A stretch of 64,000 nucleotides of DNA, taken from Natrinema gari JCM 14663 (GTDB taxonomy: Archaea > Halobacteriota > Halobacteria > Halobacteriales > Natrialbaceae). The notes beneath the pieces were generated by a model. It saw only the letters and a program-made list of their open reading frames with translations. It made no database searches and was not told the origin of the DNA. The stretch is taken from NCBI RefSeq assembly GCF_000337175.1, contig NZ_AOIJ01000030.1, positions 140,441-204,440 on the forward strand. The letters run 5' to 3'. The translations under genes were made by a program, and so were the position numbers. Positions 26,746 to 35,519 of this stretch are shown here, piece after piece (within the stretch, counting starts at the first letter, position 1; the number at the start of each line of letters is the position of its first letter).

Positions 26746-26858
26746 CAGCCGCGACGAGAAAGGCGACGGCGGGAAGAGCGTCCATCTCGGATACTTGCCC
26801 AGGACTGTCGCGGCTGAGTCGGTGCCTCGCCGCCGGCGGACGACCGCCGGCCAGGCAC
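26746..26858 (+). ncRNA. Candidate structured RNA: long-range stem plus strong hairpin
   Basis: A 10-bp stem (26746-26755 with 26807-26816) encloses about 51 nt and is followed by a hairpin 26822-26858 with arms GTGCCT/AGGCAC and GCCGGCGG/CCGCCGGC around ACGA. I could not fit SRP RNA or RNase P RNA signatures. It may be an untranslated leader or independent small RNA; strand is assumed from the neighbours. Confidence 0.3.
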
Positions 26859-26944
26859 GGTACTATACCGGGGCGACGGCCAGCCGCTACACGCATTCAG
26901 GAGAATCTGATTGTATTGTTCGTGCCAAATCTAATTAGGCTAGA

Positions 26945-26970
26945 CTATTATTTACTGACGTATAATATAT
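26945..26970 (+). promoter_or_regulatory. AT-rich promoter of the small secreted protein
   Basis: CTATTATTTA (26945-26954) is centred about 29 bp before ATG 26979, so a leaderless start is likely. A further TATAATATAT block follows at 26961-26970. Confidence 0.5.
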
Positions 26971-26978
26971 TAGTCCGC

Positions 26979-27341
26979 ATGTTGGATAAACGTGTACCAA
27001 GTCGGAGATCGTTTGTAAAGAAGACGGCAGCGGTACTGACTGTCGGGAGTGTGGCCGCCACCGGCACGGCGGCAGCAGCCTACGAGAACGAAGTCGTCGT
27101 GGAGGCGCCCGGTGGTGCAAGCGGGAAGTTCGACATCGAAGTCCCTGATGCAAGCGCCAAGTACAAGAGCCAGGAATTCTTCCAGCGAGATCACCTCGAG
27201 CGGGACAATCGCGACGATACTGCGGTCGCGAAGGGGTACGTGGGCGGCGGCAAGGACCGCATCCTCTTCGACGGCGATCCCAACGATGTCGTCGAACTGG
27301 ACGTGCCCGATAGTCTCGAAATCACGATCCGGTCGGCATAG
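26979..27341 (+). CDS. Small Tat-exported protein of unknown function
   Basis: The 120-residue product begins with RVPSRRSFVKKTAAVLTVGS, a twin-arginine signal peptide with Ala-rich cleavage region (GTAAAAYENE). The mature part has alternating charged and beta-like segments (VVVEAPGGASGKFDIEVPD, RILFDGDPNDVVELDVP). There is no lipobox Cys, so it should be released or cell-surface bound. I know no family. The start sits directly after a promoter-like AT run. Confidence 0.75.
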   Translation: MLDKRVPSRRSFVKKTAAVLTVGSVAATGTAAAAYENEVVVEAPGGASGKFDIEVPDASAKYKSQEFFQRDHLERDNRDDTAVAKGYVGGGKDRILFDGDPNDVVELDVPDSLEITIRSA

Positions 27342-27627
27342 AACGCGGCCTCGCGCCGCTGTGACACGTCACGGCGTATCGACACGAGATACCGTCCCCG
27401 CTACATATTTTTCGCACCACTGGCGGTCCCGTCGTCCGTCGATCGCTTGCAGTCCCTCCACAGGTCCCGATAGTAAGTTAGCTGTTACTGCCGCTGGATG
27501 TCTTCGAGGCGGCCGATGAACCCGGATAACGTCCTCGAGTGCGGTGAGACTGATGGGTGTGTGACAATCATCGGATAGAACGTGTCAATTATACCGCTCA
27601 AACACGTTCGTTCGATAGAGTGTACCG

Positions 27628-28389
27628 ATGTCTGATACGAGCTCGGAGGGGCCGTCGATCGGGCCCGGCGACATCGTCATCGATGCCGATGATACGTCAC
27701 CCAGTCCCGCGGTCGTGGTCAAAACACCGAATGCGGTCGCGGCGGACTGGCGTGTTCCCGGAGGCACCGTCGCGGACTCGAATCCGGACTACCCAGCCAC
27801 CGATCCGGTCGTCGTTGTCGTCTTTCGGGACGACCTCGAGGATGCGTATCCGCGCTACACCGGTGGACTCCCACTCGCACTCGCCCAGATAAACCGGGAC
27901 GGGCTCCGCCACTACTCGTTTCCGAAGTCGAGACTCCGCCGGATCGGTCAACTGGAGCCGACGCAACTCACACTCGACGCCATCGATCCGAATCCGTACC
28001 ACTCGCGGAACTTCTCCGTGGAGGAAAACCGCGACTACATCGCCGCGATCCGTGACCGCGGTCGCCCCGATCCACCCCCGATCGTTCGGGATTGTGGTGA
28101 CCGCTTCGAACTCCTCAACGGTCACAAGCGCGTCTGGGCCAGCTACGTCGCGGGGCTGGAGTCGATACCCTGTGATATCCATTACGAGCGGGAACTGTAC
28201 GCGGCGAGAACGTGGGCTCGGTACCATCTGCAGGGCTACTCCGAGTCCCAGCGCCACGTGGCACTCCGACGGATCGAGTCGCGTCTCGATGGGCAGCAGG
28301 CTGCGTACATCCAGCGGGAGTACATCGACAGTGGAGAGACCGGGCCGAAAACGGAAGACACGGCGGACGGCGAGCGGACCGAGGCCTGA
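27628..28389 (+). CDS. ParB-like nuclease-domain protein
   Basis: The 253-residue protein has an N-terminal acidic segment, a beta-rich part with VVVVVFRDDLEDAYPRYTGG, then the ParB/sulfiredoxin-like core: LDAIDPNPYHSRNFSVEENR, IAAIRDRGRPDPPPIV, ELLNGHKRVWASYVAGLESI (the GHxR motif, here NGHKR) and IPCDIHYERELY, followed by a helical tail. This resembles stand-alone ParB-N domain proteins of haloarchaea. No parA lies next to it, so a role in plasmid segregation is not implied. Confidence 0.82.
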   Translation: MSDTSSEGPSIGPGDIVIDADDTSPSPAVVVKTPNAVAADWRVPGGTVADSNPDYPATDPVVVVVFRDDLEDAYPRYTGGLPLALAQINRDGLRHYSFPKSRLRRIGQLEPTQLTLDAIDPNPYHSRNFSVEENRDYIAAIRDRGRPDPPPIVRDCGDRFELLNGHKRVWASYVAGLESIPCDIHYERELYAARTWARYHLQGYSESQRHVALRRIESRLDGQQAAYIQREYIDSGETGPKTEDTADGERTEA

Positions 28390-29445
28390 CTACTCCCGCG
28401 GTCCGATTCGGACGACGAACCGTTCGGGTCCCGTCTCGGGCAGTTCGGAGAGGAAAACGCCCTGTTCTTCGGGCTGGGAGGGGACGGCGATCTCCCGGGC
28501 GACTTCCGACGGGGCACCGCCCATGCTAATCGCGGGTTCATCGGTTGCGGTCCAGTAGACGTGCGCTTCGTCTCCCGATTCGAATGCCGTTGGGAAGGTC
28601 GCCCCTCGTTGTGGCTGCGAGACGTTCGCATCCCGGAGTATGAGTTCGGTATCGGCGGACACGGCGGGCCCCCCTGCGTGGTCGAGGACGAGCGCCGAAC
28701 CGTCCTCGGAAAGTTCGCCCTCGATCCGAACGGCGTCGCTGACGAAGTCGGGCTCGGAAACGGGTACGTCGCCCAGCTCGGTCACGTCGTACTGATACAT
28801 AGTGGTGGTCGCTTGCTCAGCGTCAGCGGGCTCTGCAGCGGTAAGCTCCGTCTCAATCGAGCGGATATAACCTGCTGCGGCGATCTCCATCCGAACGTCG
28901 ATCGCGTCGACATCGAGATCGAGTTCTCGTGCCGTTTCCTCGTCGGTGCTACTTGCCTCGAACACGTACACCTCTTGGTCGTCACCGGTTACGTCGACCC
29001 GCTCGAGCTCGGCCACGGAAACGATTCGTGACACGGTCTCTGTATCGATATATGGCGGCGTAATGCCGTCCGGATTGAACGTGTGCGTGATCCGACTGAT
29101 ACGCGCAGTGCCGGTAAACCACACTGCTTGCCTCCCGTCGCTACTGAGATTCCTGGCGATGTCGTCCGCTTTGACGAGCGTCCCGGCCTCACCACTGCGG
29201 ATCGTCTGCGTAGTCGGCTGAGAGGCCCCCATTTCGGAGGCGTTTTCGATGCGTTCCTCCTCGGAGGTGAAGGACCGGTCGTCGAGCGTGCGCCGATGCT
29301 GGGTTAGTAACGCCTCGGTTTCGGGGAGTTCCTGCAGATCGGCGAACGGCCCCTCCGGTCCGTCCGACTCGTCACTGCTACTGTTACACCCCGCAAGTAC
29401 TGCCGTCGCACCGCCGATCCCCATCAGGACATGGCGTCGTTCCAT
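28390..29445 (-). CDS. Secreted DUF7537-like lipoprotein
   Basis: The 351-residue protein starts MERRHVLMGIGGATAVLAGC; the Cys belongs to a lipobox, so the mature protein is anchored on the outside. Its mature part (LTQHRRTLDDRSFTSEEERI, WFTGTARISRITHTFN, YVFEASSTDEETARELDLDV, IEGELSEDGSALVLDH) is that of the many haloarchaeal lipoproteins of unknown role. The ATG at 29445 is preferred over the one two codons upstream. A small, LolA-like beta fold is possible. Confidence 0.78.
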   Translation of the reverse strand: MERRHVLMGIGGATAVLAGCNSSSDESDGPEGPFADLQELPETEALLTQHRRTLDDRSFTSEEERIENASEMGASQPTTQTIRSGEAGTLVKADDIARNLSSDGRQAVWFTGTARISRITHTFNPDGITPPYIDTETVSRIVSVAELERVDVTGDDQEVYVFEASSTDEETARELDLDVDAIDVRMEIAAAGYIRSIETELTAAEPADAEQATTTMYQYDVTELGDVPVSEPDFVSDAVRIEGELSEDGSALVLDHAGGPAVSADTELILRDANVSQPQRGATFPTAFESGDEAHVYWTATDEPAISMGGAPSEVAREIAVPSQPEEQGVFLSELPETGPERFVVRIGPRE

Positions 29446-30757
29446 ACGCACCCGTTACGTTCATCTCACTTGATCCTTCTGTGAGATGAGTGGTATCGCG
29501 TGTGTTCCGATCACCACTGTGGTCGTGACTCCCCGGCCTCGCCTGCGAGATTCGCCGACGCGAATCGAGTCAGCGTTCGATTCCGCGTCCGGGTTCGAGG
29601 CGATAATTCGGTGAGCTCGAGGTCGGCCGAGCGGCATCGCCGGCGTTGTCCGTCCGAGAGACTACAAGAGTAACGCCAGCGGAGGGGCCGACATGCTAAT
29701 CCATTCTGGCGCGATTCGACTCACTCGCAGTGGTGCTCGAGAAACAGCCGGTCGAGGCTGTCGTCGGAGTCCCAGCCCCTGCCGAGGTGGGGGAGGCAGG
29801 GGGAGGGGAAACCGAGATCGGAACACATCGTGGCTATTGACGTCCGGGCCGATCTCGGGAGGCGAGGACCGTCTGTCTCGGATTGGCTGATTCCGTCAGG
29901 GCAACGACTGAATCGTTCCTCGCCAGCTACGGCTTCGTCGTTGTGCGGCATAAACTTGTTGGCCAACTGCTACGTCCTGCGAGCATACCCAGGCCAGAAC
30001 GAACGGAGACAGACCTGACGGACGAGCAGTGTCCTGGTCGGAACTCCCGGCCAGGGGCCGGCAGCGGGACGGCACCTCCATGGTGTGTCCAGTGGTGGGT
30101 GAACCTGGGATCACGATGGCGTCGAGTGTGCCAACCGACCGCAGATGCGGCGAGAGCGTGTCGATATCTCGGAGCGGATCGACGGTTGGAGTCTTGTGTC
30201 TCTCGCCATCGGTACCTCGCGTCGGTCACCATTCGTTCCATCTCCAACAGAGACAGGTAACAGCAGTGTTACCGGTCGGTTCCGACTCGTCGCCGGCCAC
30301 TTCGTCCGACTGCTGGTCTTCCGCGTGCTGTCGGTCTCGGGTCAGTCGTTCGGCTGGAATTCGCCGGCGGGGCTGCTCTACCGTTCGCGACCGATCTCCG
30401 GTGCGATTTCGGGAACGTCCTCGAACGCTCGCGATGGCAGGTCGAGACACTGACCGTTCGAAAGGGCAGGTCGATTCCAACGGAGTCGGAATCGGCCAAC
30501 TGTTGATATAGATGCCACCGAACGTATCGACTGTCGCGTACCTGCTGTGCGCGACAGACTTCGATCCAATCAGCCCCTTGGCAGCACTCCTGGACCCGGC
30601 GGCGGGCACATCCCATCCGTCACCGGACCCGCCGCCGTTCCGAGACGCGCCGGTCCGAGGAGAACCGTGGTTGTCACGAAAGCGAGTCACCGTTGGCTCC
30701 GCGTCCAGCGTGGTGCTCCGCCTCGAGACACGAGTCGGGACCGCAGTTGCCGTGCGA
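29446..30757. other. 1.3-kb stretch without a convincing gene
   Basis: All ORFs on either strand here look like shadows: low-complexity Arg/Ser/Gly-rich translations with no recognisable domain. A G-rich run (GTGGGGGAGGCAGGGGGAGG and beyond) occurs near 29785-29815. The length is unusual for this gene-dense window, so this may be a degraded gene, an unannotated RNA, or a regulatory region for the convergent lipoprotein genes on both sides. Confidence 0.4.
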
Positions 30758-31495
30758 TTACTCGACCTCGAGCGACCAGTCGCCGTCGGCCTGGACGTCG
30801 ATCCAGACGGTACCCGGATGGTCGACCGTCGTTTCGCTCTCGACTGTGCCGATCTCGTTGAACACTTCCTCGCCGGCGAACTGACCGCTATCGGCCTCGG
30901 TATAGGCCATGACGATGAAATTACTCTCGCCAGCGTGTTCGCCGCTGATGGTCGCTGTGTCCTCGATCGCCACCGGTCCAACGACGGCCGGACCCGTATC
31001 ACTCGCCTCGGCGGGCGGTGTATGGATCGCCGCATCGGGTGCACGCGGCTGTCCGACGTGGAGGGTCCAGTCGCCGTCAGCAGCGACATCGAGCACGTAG
31101 TCGCCCGCCGATGTCGCGATTGCGGTCGCGCCATCGACTGCGCCGGTCTCGTTGACGAGGACAGCCTCGTCGTCGCCGCCAAGCAGCACGACGAAATCCG
31201 AGGTGCCATCGTGATCGAAGGCGAGGGTCGTGAGTCCGCTGTCGAGCGAGAGGTCGGTAACGCTCTTCCGGCCGCTGCCCTCGTAGCGCTCCGCCTCAGG
31301 ATCGAACAGCGGGTCGTCGCGATCGATCGTCTCTCCGATCGAACGCAGTGTGTCGACGTCCGACCCCGCCGACCCGTCGCTAGTGTCGGTCCCGTTCCCG
31401 CCGTTGCCCTCGTCGGCAGAATCATCACTCGAGCACCCCGCAAGCACGGTCGATACTGCGACGCCGCTTCCCAGGAGCAGTGTTCGGCGGTTCAT
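30758..31495 (-). CDS. Tat lipoprotein of unknown function
   Basis: The 245-residue protein begins MNRRTLLLGSGVAVSTVLAGC, a lipobox signal with an Asp/Gly/Ser-rich linker. The mature domain contains two similar beta-rich halves (about 85-155, GTSDFVVLLGGDDEAVLVNE, SAGDYVLDVAADGDWTLHV; about 170-245, GESNFIVMAYTEADSGQF, HPGTVWIDVQADGDWSLEV). The repeated pattern of a short strand followed by ADGDW suggests an internal duplication of an Ig- or jelly-roll-like domain. Ligand unknown. Confidence 0.78.
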   Translation of the reverse strand: MNRRTLLLGSGVAVSTVLAGCSSDDSADEGNGGNGTDTSDGSAGSDVDTLRSIGETIDRDDPLFDPEAERYEGSGRKSVTDLSLDSGLTTLAFDHDGTSDFVVLLGGDDEAVLVNETGAVDGATAIATSAGDYVLDVAADGDWTLHVGQPRAPDAAIHTPPAEASDTGPAVVGPVAIEDTATISGEHAGESNFIVMAYTEADSGQFAGEEVFNEIGTVESETTVDHPGTVWIDVQADGDWSLEVE

Positions 31496-31804
31496 ATCAC
31501 CCTAATTGGATGGGTTGTTGATACGTGTTTCGGGCGGGCCGCCGTCCGAACTGCCATCCGGGTCGGGTGTTTGGAACGCATCTCGCGGTGGCGTCGGCTT
31601 TCGGCGACGAGTACGACGCGGTGCTTGTCAATCGAGCCACCGACCGACGGTCGCTCGGACCGAGTCCCGTTCGGACCGTTTCGAGGCGAGACGACCCGAC
31701 TCAGCCGCACCGATCTCGAGGCCGCTCGCTGCGCTGCGCGGATGTCGGCAGGGTCCTTGGCCGCGAGTGGAACCCACCGTCGACTGGACCGGCACCGCAG
31801 GTGA
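31496..31804. other. Intergenic region, no supported gene
   Basis: The 309-bp gap lies between two minus-strand genes. ORFs through it do not look protein-like. It should contain the promoter of the lipoprotein gene at 31495. Confidence 0.4.
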
Positions 31805-32059
31805 TCAGGTGTCGGCGGACGCCTCGTCCCAGTCAGCGAAGCAGTCCGCGGGCCGTACGTCCCGTATCGCATCCATTCCCTCGCTCGGAATGTGTTTGAA
31901 ACAGCGCGGTTCCCCCTCCGATTCGGCGATCCACGCCGCCTCGTCGCCGCACTCCGCACATCGTGGCGCTCCGCCGACCCGTAAGGCGATCCACCACCGG
32001 AGCCCCTCAAGCCGATCCCGGACCCGGGTGCGGAGACGCGAGAGCGTGCCGTCGGTCAT
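31805..32059 (-). CDS. Small zinc-ribbon-type protein
   Basis: The 84-residue product reads MTDGTLSRLRTRVRDRLEGL, then RCAECGDEAAWIAESEGEPR, CFKHIPSEGMDAIRDVRPAD, CFADWDEASADT. The CxxC at about 34-37 and the later Cys and His (CFKH) give a C2CH-like metal site. Start ATG 32059 is chosen over longer versions that are low-complexity. It is unlike known ribosomal or TF families. Function unknown. Confidence 0.7.
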   Translation of the reverse strand: MTDGTLSRLRTRVRDRLEGLRWWIALRVGGAPRCAECGDEAAWIAESEGEPRCFKHIPSEGMDAIRDVRPADCFADWDEASADT

Positions 32060-32136
32060 GAGGTTTCGATCTGTCGTGGGTGAACCACTTGGTAGTTCCC
32101 GATCCGCCTCGCCGGCGGCGGTCGGTGGCGTGGCGA

Positions 32137-33570
32137 TCACGGCTCCGAGTCGGCGTCTCGCAGCGTCCCGGCGAGTACCTTCGCGGCGACCAGAACCGGG
32201 TCCCACGTGGTATTGAACGGCGGCGCGTACGCGAGGTCGTAGTTCTCGACATCGGTGACGGTCGCCTTCGCCTCGAGCGCTGCGACGATGGCGTGACTCC
32301 GATGGACCGCACCCTCGCCGTACTCGCTGACGAGGCTTGCACCGAGGACGCGACCGGAATCGCGATCGGCGGTCAGCGTGACGGTGACGGTCCCGTCAGC
32401 GGGGTAATAGCCAGCGCGCGATTTCGCCGTCACCGTCTCGGTTACCGGATCGAACCCCGCCGCACGGGCCTCCTCGTGGTCCAGAACCCCGGTTCGAGCG
32501 GCCTCGCTGTCGAAGGCCTTGACCGCCGCCGTGCCGGCGATGTCGCCCCCTTCGGTCGGCGTCCCGGTGACGGTCCGGCCGATCGCGCGGCCGTGCCGGT
32601 TCGCGGTCAACGCCAGCGGGACGTACGCTGGCTCGCCGGTAACGACGTGTGTCGCCTCGGCGCAGTCGCCCGCGGCGTAGACATCGGAGACGTTCGTCTC
32701 GCGATAGGCGTCGGTAGCGATCGCCCCGGTCTCGCCGAGGGCAATCCCGGCGGCCTCGGCGAGGTCGGTCCGCGGACGAACGCCGGTGCCGAGCAACGCC
32801 ATCTCGGCCTCGATGCGGTCGTCGGCCGTGACGACCGCCTCGACGCGGTCATTACCCGACAGTGCCCGGACCTCGGCATCGAGGTGGAGCACGACGTCCT
32901 CGTCTCGGAGGTGCTCGGCGACGTACTCGCTCGTTTCGTCGCTGAACCCCTTCAAGACGCGGTCGCCGCGCTGGAACAGGTTCACTTCGAAGCCGTTCGC
33001 CGCCAGCGCCTCGGCCATCTCGATCCCGATGTAGCCGCCGCCGACGACCGCGACCGGACCGGTGCAGTCCTCGAGGTACCGACAGGCCGGCCCCCGGTCG
33101 GGCTGTTGGAGGTCCGCGTCGTCGCGCGCTCTGGCGACGTACTCGCGCAGTTCCCGCCCGTCGCTCATCGAGCCGAGGGTGTACACGCCGTCCCGGTCGA
33201 CCCCGTCAATGGGCGGCACCACCGACTCCGCGCCCGTCGCGATCAGCAGGTGGCCGTACGGCTGGACGACCGTTCCGGACTCGCGTTCGGCGGTGACCGT
33301 CCGCTCGTCGGTGTCGATGGCGACGACCTCGTGGCCGGTCCGGAGGTCGATGTCGCGTTCCTCGCGAAACTCCTCGGGGGTCACCGAGACGAGATCCTCG
33401 AGCGACTGGATCTCCCCTTTGATGTAGTAGGGAAGTCCGCAGGCACCGTAGGACACCCACTCGCCCCGCTCGAAGACGACGATATCGCGGTCGGGAGCGG
33501 CACGCCTGGCCTTGCTCGCCGCTGACATTCCCGCTGCGTCACCGCCGACGACGACGAACGGATCGCTCAT
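32137..33570 (-). CDS. CoA-disulfide reductase/NADH oxidase-type flavoprotein
   Basis: The 477-residue protein is a class III pyridine nucleotide-disulfide oxidoreductase. The N-terminal FAD motif is VVVGGDAAGMSAASKARR, the single redox-active Cys is Cys44 in SYGACGLPYY, an NAD(P)H motif is GPVAVVGGGYIGIEMAEAL (about 168-186), and the second FAD motif is VSDVYAAGDCAEATHV. The C-terminal dimerisation domain (GYYPADGTVTVTLTADRDSG, NYDLAYAPPFNTTWDPVLVA) is present. Such enzymes reduce CoA disulfide, O2 or polysulfide. Which is not deducible. Start ATG 33570 fits the conserved N-terminus. Confidence 0.92.
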   Translation of the reverse strand: MSDPFVVVGGDAAGMSAASKARRAAPDRDIVVFERGEWVSYGACGLPYYIKGEIQSLEDLVSVTPEEFREERDIDLRTGHEVVAIDTDERTVTAERESGTVVQPYGHLLIATGAESVVPPIDGVDRDGVYTLGSMSDGRELREYVARARDDADLQQPDRGPACRYLEDCTGPVAVVGGGYIGIEMAEALAANGFEVNLFQRGDRVLKGFSDETSEYVAEHLRDEDVVLHLDAEVRALSGNDRVEAVVTADDRIEAEMALLGTGVRPRTDLAEAAGIALGETGAIATDAYRETNVSDVYAAGDCAEATHVVTGEPAYVPLALTANRHGRAIGRTVTGTPTEGGDIAGTAAVKAFDSEAARTGVLDHEEARAAGFDPVTETVTAKSRAGYYPADGTVTVTLTADRDSGRVLGASLVSEYGEGAVHRSHAIVAALEAKATVTDVENYDLAYAPPFNTTWDPVLVAAKVLAGTLRDADSEP

Positions 33571-33700
33571 ACCACCACTAGAGTCCAGCGAGCCATATAA
33601 CTGCTAACTGCCCATGCACCGTCAGCGCCGAAGCAGCGACGGGACGTCGATCGGAGCCGAAGCAGGTCACCACTCCGGCGACGAACCGACCGACCCGGCG

Positions 33701-34285
33701 TTATCGGCGACGACGGAGGACCATCACGCCCGCTGCTGCGATCCCGACAATACCGACGGCGACAGCAGTGGTAGTCGCCGATGCGAAACTGGCAGACTGC
33801 GTTTCGTTCCCGTCGGACTGCGACTCGTCGCTGCCGGCGCTGGACTGGGCATCGTCACCTGGATATTCGAGGGTGGCACGATCGGTAACCGTTTTCTCGA
33901 AGTGTGTGTGCACCGCTTCCCCGTTGATGGTCCCTTCCAGGTGGACGACGTAGTCGCCCGCCTCGGTGAAGACGACCGGGGCTTCGTAGACGCCCGGCTC
34001 GCCGTACTTTTCGCTGCTCTCGAGGGCCGTCTTCTCGTGCCCCTCCAACTGGATCGAGACGGTCAGGTTCTCCGAGACGTTCTCGACCGGCTCGCCCGAT
34101 TCCGCGTCGACGATCTCGAACTCGAGCCACATCCGCTCGCCGGTGACCAGCGGCTCGTCCGCGCCGCCGAAAGTCACCTCGTTCCCGGCGACATCTTGGG
34201 TGTCGTGAGCCACGGCCGGCCCAACGGCGCTGAGCAGCACTAACGCGGTCACTCCGATTACAAGCAGGTATCTCGTCTGTCTCAT
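33701..34285 (-). CDS. Exported single-pass membrane protein, YtkA-like
   Basis: The 194-residue protein has a signal peptide (RYLLVIGVTALVLLSAVGPAVA), a beta-sandwich domain (residues about 27-150: ERMWLEFEIVDAESGEPVEN, LTVSIQLEGHEKTALESSEK, GEPGVYEAPVVFTEAGDYVV, HTHFEKTVTDR) and a C-terminal membrane anchor (AVAVGIVGIAAAGVMVLRRRR) preceded by a Ser-rich stalk. The fold and HTHF motif recall YtkA-like, FixH-like or copper-related extracellular domains, but this is a guess. Its C-terminal basic stop-transfer is typical of surface-anchored halophile proteins. Confidence 0.7.
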   Translation of the reverse strand: MRQTRYLLVIGVTALVLLSAVGPAVAHDTQDVAGNEVTFGGADEPLVTGERMWLEFEIVDAESGEPVENVSENLTVSIQLEGHEKTALESSEKYGEPGVYEAPVVFTEAGDYVVHLEGTINGEAVHTHFEKTVTDRATLEYPGDDAQSSAGSDESQSDGNETQSASFASATTTAVAVGIVGIAAAGVMVLRRRR

Positions 34286-34580
34286 CGTATCCGGGACGAC
34301 GAGCCACGGTATCTATGTCGTTCTGGTTCGATTCTCGGACGGGAATGTAACGTGAGAGACAACACGATAATCGCGAGCGCGCTCCTCGAACGACGTCACG
34401 CGGCTCGTGTACGGCCACAGCGACGAGTCCTCGTCGGATGCGACTCGTGACGGTCTCTATTTCTGATCGAAGCAACGGATGTGAGGAACGCCGCGACGGA
34501 GCCGATTAACGGCGCAGAGGGGGAAATGAGACCGTGCGGTTCCACAGGTGTACAGCGGAGACCGAAAAGCAACAGCGTTT

Positions 34581-35318
34581 CTACCAGTCGAGTTCGGTGC
34601 TGAGTGCTTCGAATACCCTCGCGACGGCTTCGTATCGTTCGGCCGAATCAAACTGCAACTGCCTCGGCTTCGTAGGGCCAATTTTATTGATTATCTTTGC
34701 TATTGTCAAGTCCGAACCGATTTCCCACTCAAGACGGATCTCGCGGCGTTCGTCGTCTAGATCAACGCTGGTTATGTTCGTCAGCTTGTTACACCCCTCG
34801 CCCTCGAGACAGAGGTTCGGCGGCGAGAGCTCATAGTGTTGCCCATCAGCGTACCAATCGGCGAGTGTTCCGGCTGGAAGGAGTGCTGCCGATTCGCTTT
34901 CAATACTGCTCCGAATAGCAATGTCGAGATCGGGACTCACGGACGCATCGATCTTGAACGTTGGATGATCCGGGACGTAAGTGAGCAGTCGCTGTCCGTC
35001 TCGAGACGCGTCTAAACGCGTTAGCGAGACGAACCGGTGAAAGGAAGTCATCGACAGTAACTCCGAGAGACTGTGTCTAACATCATCGACATCTCCCCTG
35101 AAACGTTCGTCGTTCACACGAGCGAACGCGTCACGGAGGGATGCGACGAGATCCGGGTGATCGTCAGCCAACTGATCTTCGGACAGCCAGATATCGACGG
35201 TGTCCGCGTGATCTAATGCCGCGTCAATCGCGGCGTTCGTCGCGCGAATCCCGGCCGCTTGATCGCCGGTTACGATCAAGACGTGCGTCGGGTTGAACTC
35301 GGAGTTTTGTTGGGACAT
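34581..35318 (-). CDS. Uncharacterised 245-residue protein
   Basis: The ORF starts MSQQNSEFNPTHVLIVTGDQ and ends FEALSTELDW. It has a hydrophobic-strand start that looks Rossmann-like (HVLIVTGDQAAGIRATNAAI), a helical middle (LSELLSMTSFHRFVSLTRLD) and a beta-rich half (ITSVDLDDERREIRLEWEI). The family is unknown to me. It is 9 bp downstream of a hydrophobic 63-residue ORF, so the two may form a unit. DNA is noticeably more AT-rich than the flanks. Confidence 0.65.
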   Translation of the reverse strand: MSQQNSEFNPTHVLIVTGDQAAGIRATNAAIDAALDHADTVDIWLSEDQLADDHPDLVASLRDAFARVNDERFRGDVDDVRHSLSELLSMTSFHRFVSLTRLDASRDGQRLLTYVPDHPTFKIDASVSPDLDIAIRSSIESESAALLPAGTLADWYADGQHYELSPPNLCLEGEGCNKLTNITSVDLDDERREIRLEWEIGSDLTIAKIINKIGPTKPRQLQFDSAERYEAVARVFEALSTELDW

Positions 35319-35327
35319 CGATGTCGA

Positions 35328-35519
35328 TTACACGAGCGGCACACCAACCGGCGGTGCGACAGTACTCGCAGCGAGGGAGTACGCGAGGGCCGTCACCACG
35401 ACTCCTGGAATTGCAACTCCGGCTGCATCTGCGGCCCTATTGATTGCGTTTTCGAACGCATCCCGGAGAGCGGACACACTCGGAGCGCCATCCCCCGATC
35501 CGCAGACGGCGTACACCAT
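35328..35519 (-). CDS. Small hydrophobic protein of 63 residues
   Basis: The product has a short N-terminus with one Cys (MVYAVCGSGDGAPSVSA), an amphipathic helix (LRDAFENAINRAADAAG) and a hydrophobic C-terminal helix (VAIPGVVVTALAYSLAASTV) ending APPVGVPLV. It is followed at 9 bp by the 245-residue gene and overlaps the 3' half of a larger ORF in another frame (35393-35692). The composition is like a membrane-active peptide or a small membrane partner. Whether it is translated is unproven. Confidence 0.45.
   Translation of the reverse strand: MVYAVCGSGDGAPSVSALRDAFENAINRAADAAGVAIPGVVVTALAYSLAASTVAPPVGVPLV

Larger units (their letters stand above)
26619..26978. other. Structured intergenic region between tRNA-Met and a secreted-protein gene
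   Basis: No gene is supported. Two strong stem-forming elements occur: CAGCCGCGAC (26746-26755) pairs with GTCGCGGCTG (26807-26816), and a compact hairpin lies at 26822-26858. From about 26930 the DNA becomes AT-rich, the promoter of the gene at 26979. Confidence 0.5.

Noticed and set aside
26510-26896. 128-residue minus-strand ORF over the tRNA intron and downstream DNA
   Set aside because: It overlaps the tRNA and hairpins and its sequence is low complexity; it is chance.
26619-26978. SRP RNA or RNase P RNA
   Set aside because: Conserved domain IV and CR-I/CR-V signatures could not be found, and the length between features does not fit.
32080-33525. 481-residue ORF on the + strand opposite the flavoprotein
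   Set aside because: It is a codon-bias shadow of the CoA-disulfide-reductase-type gene, with low-complexity sequence and no domain.
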